From: Bacillota bacterium
GTDB taxonomy: Bacteria > Bacillota > Clostridia > TANB77 > CAG-465
Assembly (NCBI GenBank): GCA_023410645.1
Contig: JAEYPQ010000024.1
Location: 1 to 47,101, forward strand
Direction of reading: 5' to 3'
DNA length: 47,101 bases
The position numbers and the translations under genes are program-made. Positions 16,678 to 25,412 of this stretch are shown here, piece after piece. Numbering within the stretch: position 1 is the first letter of the stretch; each line of letters begins with the position of its first letter. The notes below the pieces were generated by a model. That model saw only the letters and a program-made list of their open reading frames with translations. It had not been told where the DNA came from and did no database searches.

Positions 16678-17541
16678 ATGTTACAGAGTTTATGGTTACA
16701 AATTGTTGATATTATGTACGGTCTTAAAGATGCTCTAGATATAAGCAGTCCTTTAAGAATAGTGATTTTAATATTTGACATAACTATTGTTACCTTTATA
16801 ATTTATTATATATTTAGGGTAATAAAAGGGACAAGGGCTGGTCAAATTTTTAGGGGAATATTATTTTTGTTATTACTACTTGTAATATCCAAAGTATTTA
16901 ATATGGTAATACTAGATTTTATACTTACTAATTTTATGACTTATGGAGTACTTTTACTTATAGTGGTATTTCAGCCTGAACTTAGAAATGTTTTTGAAAA
17001 ATTAGGAAGAAGTAAGCTTGTTGATGTTTTTGATATGGATGATAATGTATTAGTAAAACATTCTATTTCAGAAATTGTAAAGGCAGTAGAAATAATGTCT
17101 CTAAAAAAGATAGGTGCTCTTATAGTTCTTCAAAGAGATTCTAATATTTCTGAAATTTTAAAAGAAGGTATTAATTTATCTGCTAAGGTTTCTGCTGAGC
17201 TTATTCAAAATATATTCATGCCAAGAACGCCATTACATGATGGTGCAATAGTAGTTGATAAAACAAAGATTCTTGCAGCAAAATGTATACTTCCTCTTGC
17301 ATCAGAGGTTTCAGTTCCAAAAAACTTAGGGACAAGGCATAGGGCAGCAGTTGGAATAACAGAAATATCAGATGCATTAGTTATTGTAGTTTCTGAAGAG
17401 ACTGGTATAATTTCACTTGCTGAAAATGGAAAGTTAACTAGGGAATTATCCGGAGATAAATTAAAAGAATTACTACTTATAAAAATGGATAAAACTAAAA
17501 CAGGAGTTGTATTAAAAAATATTGTAAAAAATAAATCATAA
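16678..17541 (+). CDS. cdaA: Diadenylate cyclase CdaA
   Basis: Membrane diadenylate cyclase making c-di-AMP from two ATP; c-di-AMP controls potassium and osmolyte transport and wall homeostasis. The 287-aa product has an N-terminal membrane part with about three TM helices (27-47, 58-80, 86-98) and a DAC domain with DGA (188-190) and RHR (220-222), both needed for catalysis. ATG 16678 fits GAGGTG at 16667-16672; the GTG at 16672 overlaps that site. The usual partners cdaR (YbbR repeats) and glmM do not follow; instead there is an unrecognised gene at 17594. Confidence 0.96.
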   Translation: MLQSLWLQIVDIMYGLKDALDISSPLRIVILIFDITIVTFIIYYIFRVIKGTRAGQIFRGILFLLLLLVISKVFNMVILDFILTNFMTYGVLLLIVVFQPELRNVFEKLGRSKLVDVFDMDDNVLVKHSISEIVKAVEIMSLKKIGALIVLQRDSNISEILKEGINLSAKVSAELIQNIFMPRTPLHDGAIVVDKTKILAAKCILPLASEVSVPKNLGTRHRAAVGITEISDALVIVVSEETGIISLAENGKLTRELSGDKLKELLLIKMDKTKTGVVLKNIVKNKS

Positions 17542-17593
17542 AATTTATAGTTATTCATATATACATTATATGTATTTACATAGGAGGTAATAT

Positions 17594-18514
17594 ATGAATA
17601 CTATTTTTATTGATGTAACGGAGCAAAAGAGTAAATATTTTGAAAATAAAAAGAGCATAAAAAAAAGAATAATAAATAAATTTAAAAACATTAATATTGA
17701 CTTTTTTAAATTTAATATTGTGTGTGATTATATTAATAACAATAATGCAAATAATAAAACAATGTATCTAAATTTTGATATAAATTATTTTAATAATGAT
17801 CTATACTCAAATAAGCATAAAATCACTAAATATATTACTAGTAGAAAACTAAAAAATAATTTTAAAAATATAAATGAATTATATATTGTTTTTAGTAAAA
17901 GAATTGATGAAAATATTGAAATAAAAAATTATATAAAAAATATTTTCAACTTAAATGAAAATATTGAAATTAATTATATAAGTGCAAATAATCAAATGCT
18001 AAAAAATGATGTTAAATATATTGATGACTTTATAATTGAAAATGATATTAAGCCAAACAAATTAAAAATACTTACAGTAATTAATGACGTAAATGACTAT
18101 AATAATGACAAAATGCTTGAATATATATCAAAATATAAATTTATTGATGTATTAAAAACAAATAGTATTAGTAAATATGATTATAAGATTTTAAATGAAA
18201 AAATAAGTGATATAAATAATGAATATGGAACTACGATTGATATAATTCAAAAGCGTAATATTCAAGATTATAATGTATATATTATGTTTTCAAAAATTAA
18301 TAAACAAGATTTTGTCACACATTACATTTTACAAAAAGATTCAAAATATGTAGATATGTATGATACAGATAACGATGTATTAACATCTGAAATTGTAGAG
18401 TACGAAAAGAGTAAATATGAAATTAACACTATATTGGATAGATTAAATATAGATAAGAATAATTTTAGTACTAATAAACTTGGTAGTTGGTATAAATTAG
18501 AAAAGAATATATAG
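17594..18514 (+). CDS. Hypothetical protein in the cdaR position
   Basis: A 306-aa product that I do not recognise. It is extremely Asn/Lys/Ile/Asp-rich, has no signal peptide or TM segment, and does not show YbbR repeats. Residues about 90-230 alternate predicted strands and helices (INELYIVFSKRI, NKLKILTVINDV, YNVYIMFSKI), which suggests a Rossmann-like alpha/beta domain. TAGGAGGTAA gives a strong ribosome binding site. A short palindrome ATACAT-TAT-ATGTAT (17561-17575) lies just upstream and could be an operator or a weak structure. The gene is between cdaA and the greA promoter, so it may be the last gene of the cdaA transcript. Confidence 0.7.
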   Translation: MNTIFIDVTEQKSKYFENKKSIKKRIINKFKNINIDFFKFNIVCDYINNNNANNKTMYLNFDINYFNNDLYSNKHKITKYITSRKLKNNFKNINELYIVFSKRIDENIEIKNYIKNIFNLNENIEINYISANNQMLKNDVKYIDDFIIENDIKPNKLKILTVINDVNDYNNDKMLEYISKYKFIDVLKTNSISKYDYKILNEKISDINNEYGTTIDIIQKRNIQDYNVYIMFSKINKQDFVTHYILQKDSKYVDMYDTDNDVLTSEIVEYEKSKYEINTILDRLNIDKNNFSTNKLGSWYKLEKNI

Positions 18515-18518
18515 TCAC

Positions 18519-18546
18519 TTGACATATAGTGTATAATATATAATAA
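18519..18546 (+). promoter_or_regulatory. Possible greA-lysS promoter
   Basis: A perfect TTGACA (18519-18524) follows the previous stop codon. The -10 is ambiguous: TAATAA (18541-18546) with a 16-bp spacer, or TATAAT (18539-18544) with only 14. Confidence 0.45.
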
Positions 18547-18562
18547 TTTGGGAGGAATCAAA

Positions 18563-19042
18563 ATGGGAGATAGAGAAATATTACTTACTCAGGAAGGGTA
18601 TAATAGATTAGAAGAAGAATTACAAAACTTAAAAGGACCGAAAAAAATGGAGGTTGCTGAAAGAATAAAAGTAGCTAGAGAATTTGGAGATATATCTGAA
18701 AACTCTGAATATGATGATGCAAAAAATGAACAAGCTTTACTTGAAGCTAGAATAATAGAAATAGAGAATACTTTAAGACTTGCAAAGATAGTTGATGATG
18801 ATGACGTATCAACTAGAAAAGCAGGTGTTGGTACATTAGTAACTGTATTTGATTATGAATTTAATGAAGAAATTTCTTATGGTATAGTTGGTGCAACTGA
18901 AATAGATATTGAAAATAATAAAATATCTAATGAATCACCTGTTGGAAAAGCATTAGTTGGAAAGAAAAAGGGCGATGAAGTAGAAGTTGAGACACCAAAT
19001 GGAGTTGCTAAATATAAAATAGTATCAATAAAGAAATTATAA
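18563..19042 (+). CDS. greA: Transcription elongation factor GreA
   Basis: Binds RNA polymerase in the secondary channel and stimulates cleavage of backtracked transcripts. The 159-aa product has the N-terminal coiled coil (about 8-75) with the acidic tip in the EFGDISENSEYDDAK segment, and the C-terminal FKBP-like domain ending in KIVSIKKL. ATG 18563 is chosen from GGGAGG at 18549-18554; an upstream TTG (18548) lies before that site. greA-lysS adjacency is common in Clostridia and Bacilli. Confidence 0.97.
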   Translation: MGDREILLTQEGYNRLEEELQNLKGPKKMEVAERIKVAREFGDISENSEYDDAKNEQALLEARIIEIENTLRLAKIVDDDDVSTRKAGVGTLVTVFDYEFNEEISYGIVGATEIDIENNKISNESPVGKALVGKKKGDEVEVETPNGVAKYKIVSIKKL

Positions 19043-19070
19043 ATTTCAATCTGATTTAGGAGGAAAAAAA

Positions 19071-20585
19071 GTGGGAGAGATCAACGAACTTAGGAGAGTA
19101 CGTGAGGAAAAAATCACGAAATTAAATGAATCAAATGTAAGTATACATCCAGAAAGATTTGAATATACACATACTTTAAAACAAGCTATGTTACTTGAAC
19201 CTGGTACAAAAGATGTATTCGTAGCAGGACGTGTTATGTCAAAAAGAAAAATGGGAAAAATATCATTTCTTGATTTAAGAGATATAGAAGGTAGAATACA
19301 ACTTTGCTTAAAGAAAGATGAACTTGGTGAAGAACTGTATGCTCAAATTCACGAAACTTTAGATGTTGGTGATTTTATAGGAGTTGGAGGAGAAATTTTT
19401 ATTACTCAAACAGGAGAAAAAACTATAAGAGTTTCTAATTACAAATTCCTTGGTAAATCTTTAAGGCCACTACCTGAAAAATTTCATGGTATAACTAATC
19501 AAGAAATATTATATAGAGAAAGACATCTAGATCTTATAATGAATGATGAAACTAAAAAAAGATTTTTACTTAGATCAAAGTTTATAAAATTAATGAGAGA
19601 TTTCTTAGATTCAAAAGGTTTCATTGAAGTAGAAACACCAGTATTACAAAATACTGCATCAGGAGCTACAGCAAGACCATTTATAACACACCATAATACT
19701 TATGATATTGATGTGTATCTTAGAATATCACCTGAACTTACATTAAAAAAATTAATAATAGGTGGATTTACAAATATTTTCGAAATAGCAAGAGACTTTA
19801 GAAATGAAGGAATTAGTGTTAACCATTTACAAGATTTCACTATGATAGAGGGATATAGCGCATATTATAATTATCAAGATAACATGAAATTAATGCAAGA
19901 AATGGTTAGATATATAATAAGTAACCTTTTTGATGGGAATTTAAAAATTACTATTGGAGATCAAGAAATAGATTTTGGAATGGAATGGGGAGAAGTTACA
20001 TTTAGAGATTTATTAATTAAAGACTGTGGAATTGATATAGATAAATTTAATACTTCAGAAGATTTATTAAAAGAAATAAAATTAAATGGAATTGAACTTG
20101 AAGTTGAAAACATTGAAAGTCTTGGTAGAGGAAATCTAATTGATCAATTATATAAAAAGGTAAGTAGGCCAAAGATAATTAATCCTACATTCTTAATAAA
20201 ACATCCAATTGATTTATCACCTCTTGCAAGAAGTAATGATGATAATAAAGATATTTCTGATAGATTTCAACTTATAGTTAATGGACAAGAAATAATAAAT
20301 GGATATTCAGAGCTTGTTGATTCAATTGAACAAGAACAAAGACTTCTTGCTCAAAGTGAATTAAAAGCAAATGGTGATGAAGAAGCTATGAGCATAGATT
20401 ATGAATATATTAAGGCTATGGAATATGGTATGCCACCAATATCTGGTTGGGGACTTGGAATTGATAGATTTTTACAATTCTTAACAAATAGCTACAATAT
20501 ACGTGATGTTGTACTTTATCCATTACTTAAACCTAGAGAAAATACTGATATTGATGATATTGAAGATGAAGAATTAGAAAACTAA
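19071..20585 (+). CDS. lysS: Lysyl-tRNA synthetase, class II
   Basis: Charges tRNA-Lys. The 504-aa length matches bacterial LysS. An N-terminal OB-fold (about 58-150, VFVAGRVMSKRKMGKISFLDL) precedes the class II core with EVETPVLQ, motif 2 (FEIARDFRNEG...FTMIEGYSAY) and motif 3 (GWGLGIDRFLQFL). It starts at GTG, with AGGAGG nine bases upstream, 28 bp after greA. The terminator stem begins inside the stop codon. Confidence 0.98.
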   Translation: MGEINELRRVREEKITKLNESNVSIHPERFEYTHTLKQAMLLEPGTKDVFVAGRVMSKRKMGKISFLDLRDIEGRIQLCLKKDELGEELYAQIHETLDVGDFIGVGGEIFITQTGEKTIRVSNYKFLGKSLRPLPEKFHGITNQEILYRERHLDLIMNDETKKRFLLRSKFIKLMRDFLDSKGFIEVETPVLQNTASGATARPFITHHNTYDIDVYLRISPELTLKKLIIGGFTNIFEIARDFRNEGISVNHLQDFTMIEGYSAYYNYQDNMKLMQEMVRYIISNLFDGNLKITIGDQEIDFGMEWGEVTFRDLLIKDCGIDIDKFNTSEDLLKEIKLNGIELEVENIESLGRGNLIDQLYKKVSRPKIINPTFLIKHPIDLSPLARSNDDNKDISDRFQLIVNGQEIINGYSELVDSIEQEQRLLAQSELKANGDEEAMSIDYEYIKAMEYGMPPISGWGLGIDRFLQFLTNSYNIRDVVLYPLLKPRENTDIDDIEDEELEN

Positions 20586-20610
20586 GAGAGATTAAATCTC
20601 TCTTTTTTTG
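20585..20610 (+). terminator. Intrinsic terminator after lysS
   Basis: AGAGAGAT (20585-20592) pairs with ATCTCTCT (20596-20603) across a 3-nt loop and is followed by seven T. The left arm uses the last base of the lysS stop codon. Confidence 0.9.
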
Positions 20611-20642
20611 ACATTTTTTATTATTTATCTCATTTTTTGTAA

Positions 20643-20676
20643 TTGTACATACTTTTGTTACAATATAGTATTGTAA
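20643..20676 (+). promoter_or_regulatory. Promoter candidate overlapped by a perfect operator-like palindrome
   Basis: TTGTAC (20643-20648), a 17-bp spacer and TAGTAT (20666-20671). TTACAATA-TAG-TATTGTAA (20658-20676) is a perfect 8-bp inverted repeat covering the -10. TATTGTAATAATA recurs directly at 20698-20710, just before the ribosome binding site. A second promoter reading, TTGTAA (20671-20676) with a 16-bp spacer and TAAAAT (20693-20698), is also possible. Repression by a dimeric regulator is inferred. Confidence 0.5.
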
Positions 20677-20727
20677 TAATAAATTTTTATGATAAAATAT
20701 TGTAATAATAGAGGAGAAATTGTAGAT

Positions 20728-21741
20728 ATGGAAAATAATGAAACAAAATTAAAAAAAGGTATAAGAAACTATAATAAATTACTTATTGTAGCAATAATAT
20801 TTATAATTATATCCATATATTTTAGTTTTAAGTCTTTGGAAAAAGCTAAAGAACCACTACCACAACCAGTAAATATGTTAAGTACAGATGAAGAAGGAAA
20901 ATATGCAACTATTGATGTTCAAACTTCAACTGATGCTTTTGCAAAAGATGATATAAATAGTTATAGTTTTGTATCAGATCAGAATAAATATATGTATGTT
21001 GTTAGTTTAAGCAATGAGGATATATTAAGATTAACTAAAAATACCGAATATATATATAGTAATGATGAAAATATTGAATTACCTGAGATTGTAAAGATAA
21101 CTGGAGTTACTCATAAAATTAATGATGATTTAAAAAAATTGATGATTAAATCATATAATGAAATATTTAGTGTAGACTACGTTACTGATGAAAATGCTGA
21201 ATCATATTTTGGAAGTGTATACTTAGATACAAAGGAAAGACCAGTAAATAATTCATTTGAGATTGCATGTTCTGGTATAAGTGGGATTATTGGAATAACT
21301 TTATTAATAGTATATATTTCAATGATATTTAGGACTAAGAAAACAATAAAAAAATATATACTTAATAATACTTTGGAGTATATTTATTATCAATTATCTG
21401 AAATTGATACACAAGAATATAACAAATCAACCGTATTTTTAACTAGAGAATATGCAATTGACATTACTAATGGATTAGTTATCATAAAATATGATGATAT
21501 TAAATGGATATATATATATCAAACTTCACGATATGGAATATCTATATCAAAATCAATAATAGTAGTAACAAATGATAATATTAAGTATAATATTATGGGA
21601 ATGTCAGCAATTAATACAAAAACTAAAAAGGAATCATTTAATACAATCTTTAATGAAATTTGTAAAAGATCTCCTAATGCCATGATTGGATATACTGAAG
21701 AAAATATAAGAGCCTCAAAAGAAAAAAGTAGAATAATATAA
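20728..21741 (+). CDS. Hypothetical membrane protein with two TM segments and a PH-like cytoplasmic tail
   Basis: A 337-aa product of unknown function. One TM helix lies near residues 18-37, then an extracytoplasmic region (38-178), a second TM helix (about 182-204) and a cytoplasmic C-terminus of about 130 residues. That last part is rich in short strands (YAIDITNGLVIIKYDDIKW, SIIVVTNDNIKYNIMG) and ends in a helix, the layout of YcxB/PH-type domains (inference). ATG 20728 is preceded by GAGGAG at 20711-20716, a slightly long spacing. It has its own promoter region and terminator, so it is a single-gene unit between lysS and the surface-protein genes. Confidence 0.8.
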   Translation: MENNETKLKKGIRNYNKLLIVAIIFIIISIYFSFKSLEKAKEPLPQPVNMLSTDEEGKYATIDVQTSTDAFAKDDINSYSFVSDQNKYMYVVSLSNEDILRLTKNTEYIYSNDENIELPEIVKITGVTHKINDDLKKLMIKSYNEIFSVDYVTDENAESYFGSVYLDTKERPVNNSFEIACSGISGIIGITLLIVYISMIFRTKKTIKKYILNNTLEYIYYQLSEIDTQEYNKSTVFLTREYAIDITNGLVIIKYDDIKWIYIYQTSRYGISISKSIIVVTNDNIKYNIMGMSAINTKTKKESFNTIFNEICKRSPNAMIGYTEENIRASKEKSRII

Positions 21742-21748
21742 AGAGTAG

Positions 21749-21779
21749 AAGAGAGCAGATACTAATGCTTTCTTTTTTT
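21749..21779 (+). terminator. Intrinsic terminator after the two-TM protein gene
   Basis: AAGAGAGCA (21749-21757) pairs with TGCTTTCTT (21766-21774) with one G-U, and a T-run follows. Confidence 0.8.
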
Positions 21780-21797
21780 ATATTTAAATCACTACTA

Positions 21798-21826
21798 TTG
21801 AAAAAAGTTATTATTTATAATAAAAT
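21798..21826 (+). promoter_or_regulatory. Promoter of the first giant surface protein
   Basis: TTGAAA (21798-21803), a 17-bp spacer and TAAAAT (21821-21826), 37 bp before the ATG. Confidence 0.75.
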
Positions 21827-21863
21827 TAGATTAGGTAGTATTTAAAAATTTTAGGGGGAACAT

Positions 21864-24800
21864 ATGAAAAAAGGGATATCATTAATTGTTTTAGTAATAA
21901 CGATAATAGTAATAATAATTCTTGCTGGTTCAGTTATATTAAATTTAACAAATAACAATCCAATTGACTCTGCAAGACAAGCTAAATTTGTAAATGATGT
22001 GGATGCATTTAAAAGTGAGCTATCATTATATGAATTAAACAAAATGTCAAATCTAACTGGAAACTACAATCCCAAAACTTTAAATGCCAATATTGATAGT
22101 GTAACGGAAAATGGGACAATAGATTTAAATAGAAAAATAATTGATGTGGTAACATCAATGAAAGATACCGATTATACAAGTAAATTGGAAGTAATAGCTG
22201 GTGAATTAGTATATGTTGGAAATAGTGAAAAGGAATCAAATTGGTTAGATGGAATAATAGAGTCAAAAGACTTTAAGATTAATATATCGACTATACCCGA
22301 TATGACAAGTATATCAGGAAAAGTAACATTATCTGGATTACTAGTAGATGAAACAAAAATAGAATATTATAGAATTTATTTATCACAGACATCAGGTTCA
22401 TATCCAGATACACCAAATATAGAGATAACAGACAAGAAAAAAGAAGTAGAATTTAAATTAGAAAATTTAATATCAAATAGTAATTACTATATAAAAGTAG
22501 AATTAAAAATGAATAATGAGCCAGATGTAAGAGTAGTGGAGAGCGGGAAAATAGTAACAAAACCAGATAATATTGCACCAAATACACCACAAATAGTAGT
22601 ACCTGGATACTCAAATAAATATGAAATATCTCCAGTAACAGTAACTTTTACTGATGATGAAGGTGGAAGTGGAATAAGTAAGGAAAATAGTAGATATATA
22701 ATAGATCAAGTATCAACTAATTATACAGAAGATAATGAAATATGGCAAGCAGGTTCAAGTGAATTTAATATAGATAATTTTATAGGTGATACAGCAACAT
22801 TAACTTTAAACGTAGAAGTAGATGGAGATTATTATTTACATGTACTATCAACTGATAATGCTTTAAATAAAAAGGCAGCAACATCAAGTAAGATAATAGT
22901 AGATACAACAGTACCAAATGAAGCAGAAATAGTGGTACCACAAATTTCAACAAATAATAATATAGAAGCAACAGTAACAATGAGTGATAATGTTGGAGGA
23001 AGTGGATTAGACTTATCAAAGTGTAAATATATATATTCGTCAATATCATATCCATATGGAGATTCAGAACCTATATGGAATGATGCAGAAGTATTTACAA
23101 GTAATACTGAAACTGTTACAGTAACATCAAGCACAAATGAAATATATTATCTACATGTTCTGATAGTAGATAAAGCAGGAAATAGAAGAGAAGTATTATC
23201 AAGTGGAGTAACAACAAATACAGAAACACCATTAGCACCTGGTATAACAGCAACATCAGAATCAAATGTATGGACAAATCAAAATGTAACATTAACAATA
23301 AATGAAGTAACATCACCGGGAATAGTAAAATATGAATATACAATAAATGGAGGAAATTGGCAAGAGTATACAGGAAGTATAAGTATAACAAATGAAGGCG
23401 TTACTACAATAAAAGCAAGGGCAATAAATAATGTAGGTACAGTGGGAGCAGAGTCAACTGGATACATGGTAAGTATAGATAAAACAGCTCCAACAGTGAC
23501 ATTTGGAACAAATGGAGCAGGTAATGTACAAGTGGGTGGAAGTACAGCTACAGTAAGTGATACTGGAGGAAGTGGAATAAATACAAATAAGCTACAATAT
23601 GTTTGGTCGACAAGTACAACTGAGCCAACAAGTGGATGGTTGACATTTAGCAATGGTTCAGCATTAACAAAGAGTGGTGTAACGGGAACATACTATTTAT
23701 GGATAAAAGGAACAGATAGTGCAGGAAATAGTATAGTAACAAAATCCAATGCATTTAGTATAGATAATACAGCGCCAAGTAATCCCACAATAACACCAAG
23801 TACAACGGCATGGACAAATCAGAATGTAACAGTAACCATAACATATCCATCAGATGCAAGTATAAAACAATATAGTACAAATGGAACAACATGGTATAAT
23901 TATACAGCAGCAATAACAATAAATACAAATAATACAACAGTATATGCAATAGCAAAAGATACAGCAGGAAATCAAAGTGGGCAAAGTACATTAACAATAG
24001 CAAATATAGATAATGTGGCACCAACTGCACCAAATATAACAAATTCTAGCAATGGAAATTGGTCTAGTTCGATTACTTTATCATGGTATTCTACTGATGT
24101 TGGCTCAGGAATATATATATATCAATATGCATATTCTGCTGATTCAACAACATGGACAACATTTTCTGCAGCAGAGCAAACAGGAATAACAAGGACAAAT
24201 GATAGAAGGGATACGTTATATATACGAACAATAGATAAAGCCGGAAATATTTCAATTCCATCTGGTACTGTTATGAGAATAGATAATACAGCGCCAACTA
24301 ATACAAGTTATGAAGTAAAAAATGTTTCTACAACAGGATATGATATATACATATATGGTGTATCAGACACTATATCTGGCGTAGATAGATTACAATTCCC
24401 AACATGGACTAGTTATAATGGACAGGATGATTTAGCAAGTTCATGGCCTACTAATCCACAGTTAACAGGAGAAAATCAAGGAAACGGAACATGGCATTTT
24501 AGAGTTAATATATCTGATCATAATAATGAATCTGGTACATATATAACTCATGTATATTTTTATGATATTGTTGGAAATGCTAGAGTATTTGAAATTATCA
24601 CTGAAGTACCAAGCAATTATAGTATTAGTAATACTACTAATCAAGGTTCTGGAATAATAAGAGTCCCAGCTTCAACTAGTAATCCAACTCAATTAACCGT
24701 TCAAGGTACTAACTCTGGTATTTGTAAAGTAGTAATAAGTAATTTGAACATAAAAGTAGGAGATAGTATTTCTGTAACATATGCTACAAATAGATCTAGC

Positions 24801-25022
24801 AACTCTTATTATATTGATTTGGTCGACTCACAGACATCAAATGGTATATTTTTCCTTGATGTTCCATCTTCAAGTAATATGGTAACAAGAACTAAAACTT
24901 ACAGTGCAACAAAGGTGGCTAATTATTACGAAGTAGGAGTTCAGAAGACAAGCACAAGTAGTGCTTATACATGTACATTATATATATATGATGTAAAAAT
25001 TAATGGAGTAAAAGTATTATAA
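21864..25022 (+). CDS. Giant surface protein: prepilin-like leader, Ig-like repeats, GBS-Bsp-like module, jelly-roll-like C-terminus
   Basis: A 1052-aa product. It begins KKG|ISLIVLVITIIVIIILAG, a prepilin-peptidase-type leader and hydrophobic helix in which the usual Glu5 is Val. Residues about 130-235 form a fibronectin-like module. About six Ig-like repeats follow (240-810), each ending near a YYL[HW]xxxxDxAGN motif. Residues about 812-913 match the GBS-Bsp-like repeat (FPTW and GQDDL, GTWHFRV, HVYFYD). The last 140 residues look like a beta-sandwich, carbohydrate-binding type domain. Residues 1-910 are closely similar to the protein at 25413; only the tails differ. No LPXTG, S-layer or pilus-assembly gene is nearby, so anchoring is presumed to be through the N-terminal helix. 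Likely adhesin or matrix protein (inference). A strong AGGGGG precedes the ATG. Confidence 0.85.
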   Translation: MKKGISLIVLVITIIVIIILAGSVILNLTNNNPIDSARQAKFVNDVDAFKSELSLYELNKMSNLTGNYNPKTLNANIDSVTENGTIDLNRKIIDVVTSMKDTDYTSKLEVIAGELVYVGNSEKESNWLDGIIESKDFKINISTIPDMTSISGKVTLSGLLVDETKIEYYRIYLSQTSGSYPDTPNIEITDKKKEVEFKLENLISNSNYYIKVELKMNNEPDVRVVESGKIVTKPDNIAPNTPQIVVPGYSNKYEISPVTVTFTDDEGGSGISKENSRYIIDQVSTNYTEDNEIWQAGSSEFNIDNFIGDTATLTLNVEVDGDYYLHVLSTDNALNKKAATSSKIIVDTTVPNEAEIVVPQISTNNNIEATVTMSDNVGGSGLDLSKCKYIYSSISYPYGDSEPIWNDAEVFTSNTETVTVTSSTNEIYYLHVLIVDKAGNRREVLSSGVTTNTETPLAPGITATSESNVWTNQNVTLTINEVTSPGIVKYEYTINGGNWQEYTGSISITNEGVTTIKARAINNVGTVGAESTGYMVSIDKTAPTVTFGTNGAGNVQVGGSTATVSDTGGSGINTNKLQYVWSTSTTEPTSGWLTFSNGSALTKSGVTGTYYLWIKGTDSAGNSIVTKSNAFSIDNTAPSNPTITPSTTAWTNQNVTVTITYPSDASIKQYSTNGTTWYNYTAAITINTNNTTVYAIAKDTAGNQSGQSTLTIANIDNVAPTAPNITNSSNGNWSSSITLSWYSTDVGSGIYIYQYAYSADSTTWTTFSAAEQTGITRTNDRRDTLYIRTIDKAGNISIPSGTVMRIDNTAPTNTSYEVKNVSTTGYDIYIYGVSDTISGVDRLQFPTWTSYNGQDDLASSWPTNPQLTGENQGNGTWHFRVNISDHNNESGTYITHVYFYDIVGNARVFEIITEVPSNYSISNTTNQGSGIIRVPASTSNPTQLTVQGTNSGICKVVISNLNIKVGDSISVTYATNRSSNSYYIDLVDSQTSNGIFFLDVPSSSNMVTRTKTYSATKVANYYEVGVQKTSTSSAYTCTLYIYDVKINGVKVL

Positions 25023-25053
25023 TAGAAAGATATCTTAATTTGTTATTTAAATA

Positions 25054-25092
25054 AAAACTCTTCCAATCTAATAGTTATTGGAAGAGTTTTCT
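25054..25092 (+). terminator. Intrinsic terminator after the first giant surface protein
   Basis: AAAACTCTTCCAAT (25054-25067) pairs perfectly with ATTGGAAGAGTTTT (25077-25090). Confidence 0.9.
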
Positions 25093-25133
25093 TAAATTCT
25101 TTTATAAATTATTACCTAATAATAAAACAAATA

Positions 25134-25162
25134 TTGACAAATTTTTACGTATGCTATAAAAT
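25134..25162 (+). promoter_or_regulatory. Strong promoter in the 390-bp gap before the second giant surface protein
   Basis: Perfect TTGACA (25134-25139), a 17-bp spacer and TAAAAT (25157-25162). It predicts a leader of about 245 nt before ATG 25413, containing the small ORF at 25198. The rest of the 25023-25412 gap holds only this promoter, the terminator, the small ORF and a weaker TATAAT at 25389. Confidence 0.75.
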
Positions 25163-25197
25163 TAAAATATAAATTTTTGGGAAGTGATATTTTAGAA

Positions 25198-25329
25198 ATG
25201 AAAAGTAAACAAATTCTTGCAGTTGATAACATATGTACTCTTTTAAAAATATTTTTTAATAAAAATAAATCAAAATTATGTAATTATTGCACATATTGCA
25301 CATATTTTCAATATATATCTTATGGATAA
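25198..25329 (+). CDS. Possible small Cys-rich peptide or leader ORF (43 aa)
   Basis: ATG 25198 opens a 43-codon frame. The N-terminal half is basic/hydrophobic (MKSKQILAVDNICTLLKIFF) and the C-terminal part reads LCNYCTYCTYFQYISYG, with Cys spaced CxxCxxC. GGAAGTGAT (25180-25188) could serve as ribosome binding site, although spacing is longer than ideal. It follows a consensus promoter and precedes the 25413 gene. It could be a small secreted or modified peptide, a metal-binding peptide, a regulatory leader, or chance. No homologue recognised. Confidence 0.3.
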   Translation: MKSKQILAVDNICTLLKIFFNKNKSKLCNYCTYCTYFQYISYG

Positions 25330-25412
25330 AATGGACTTAAGTATAAAGAATATAAAAACTTTATTTTTAGGTCATTTTCTATGGCTTTTATAATAATGTA
25401 TAGGAGGCAAAA

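Noticed and set aside
23200..24010. Regular repeats considered as a CRISPR array
   Set aside because: The repeats are imperfect, in frame and about 250-330 bp apart, and they encode Ig-like domains; no short direct repeats with unique spacers or cas genes are present.
22780..24042. Several Leu/Tyr/His-rich open frames antisense to the first giant surface protein
   Set aside because: They mirror the repetitive Thr/Ser/Asn codons of the Ig repeats, recur at equivalent positions in the second copy and lack start signals.
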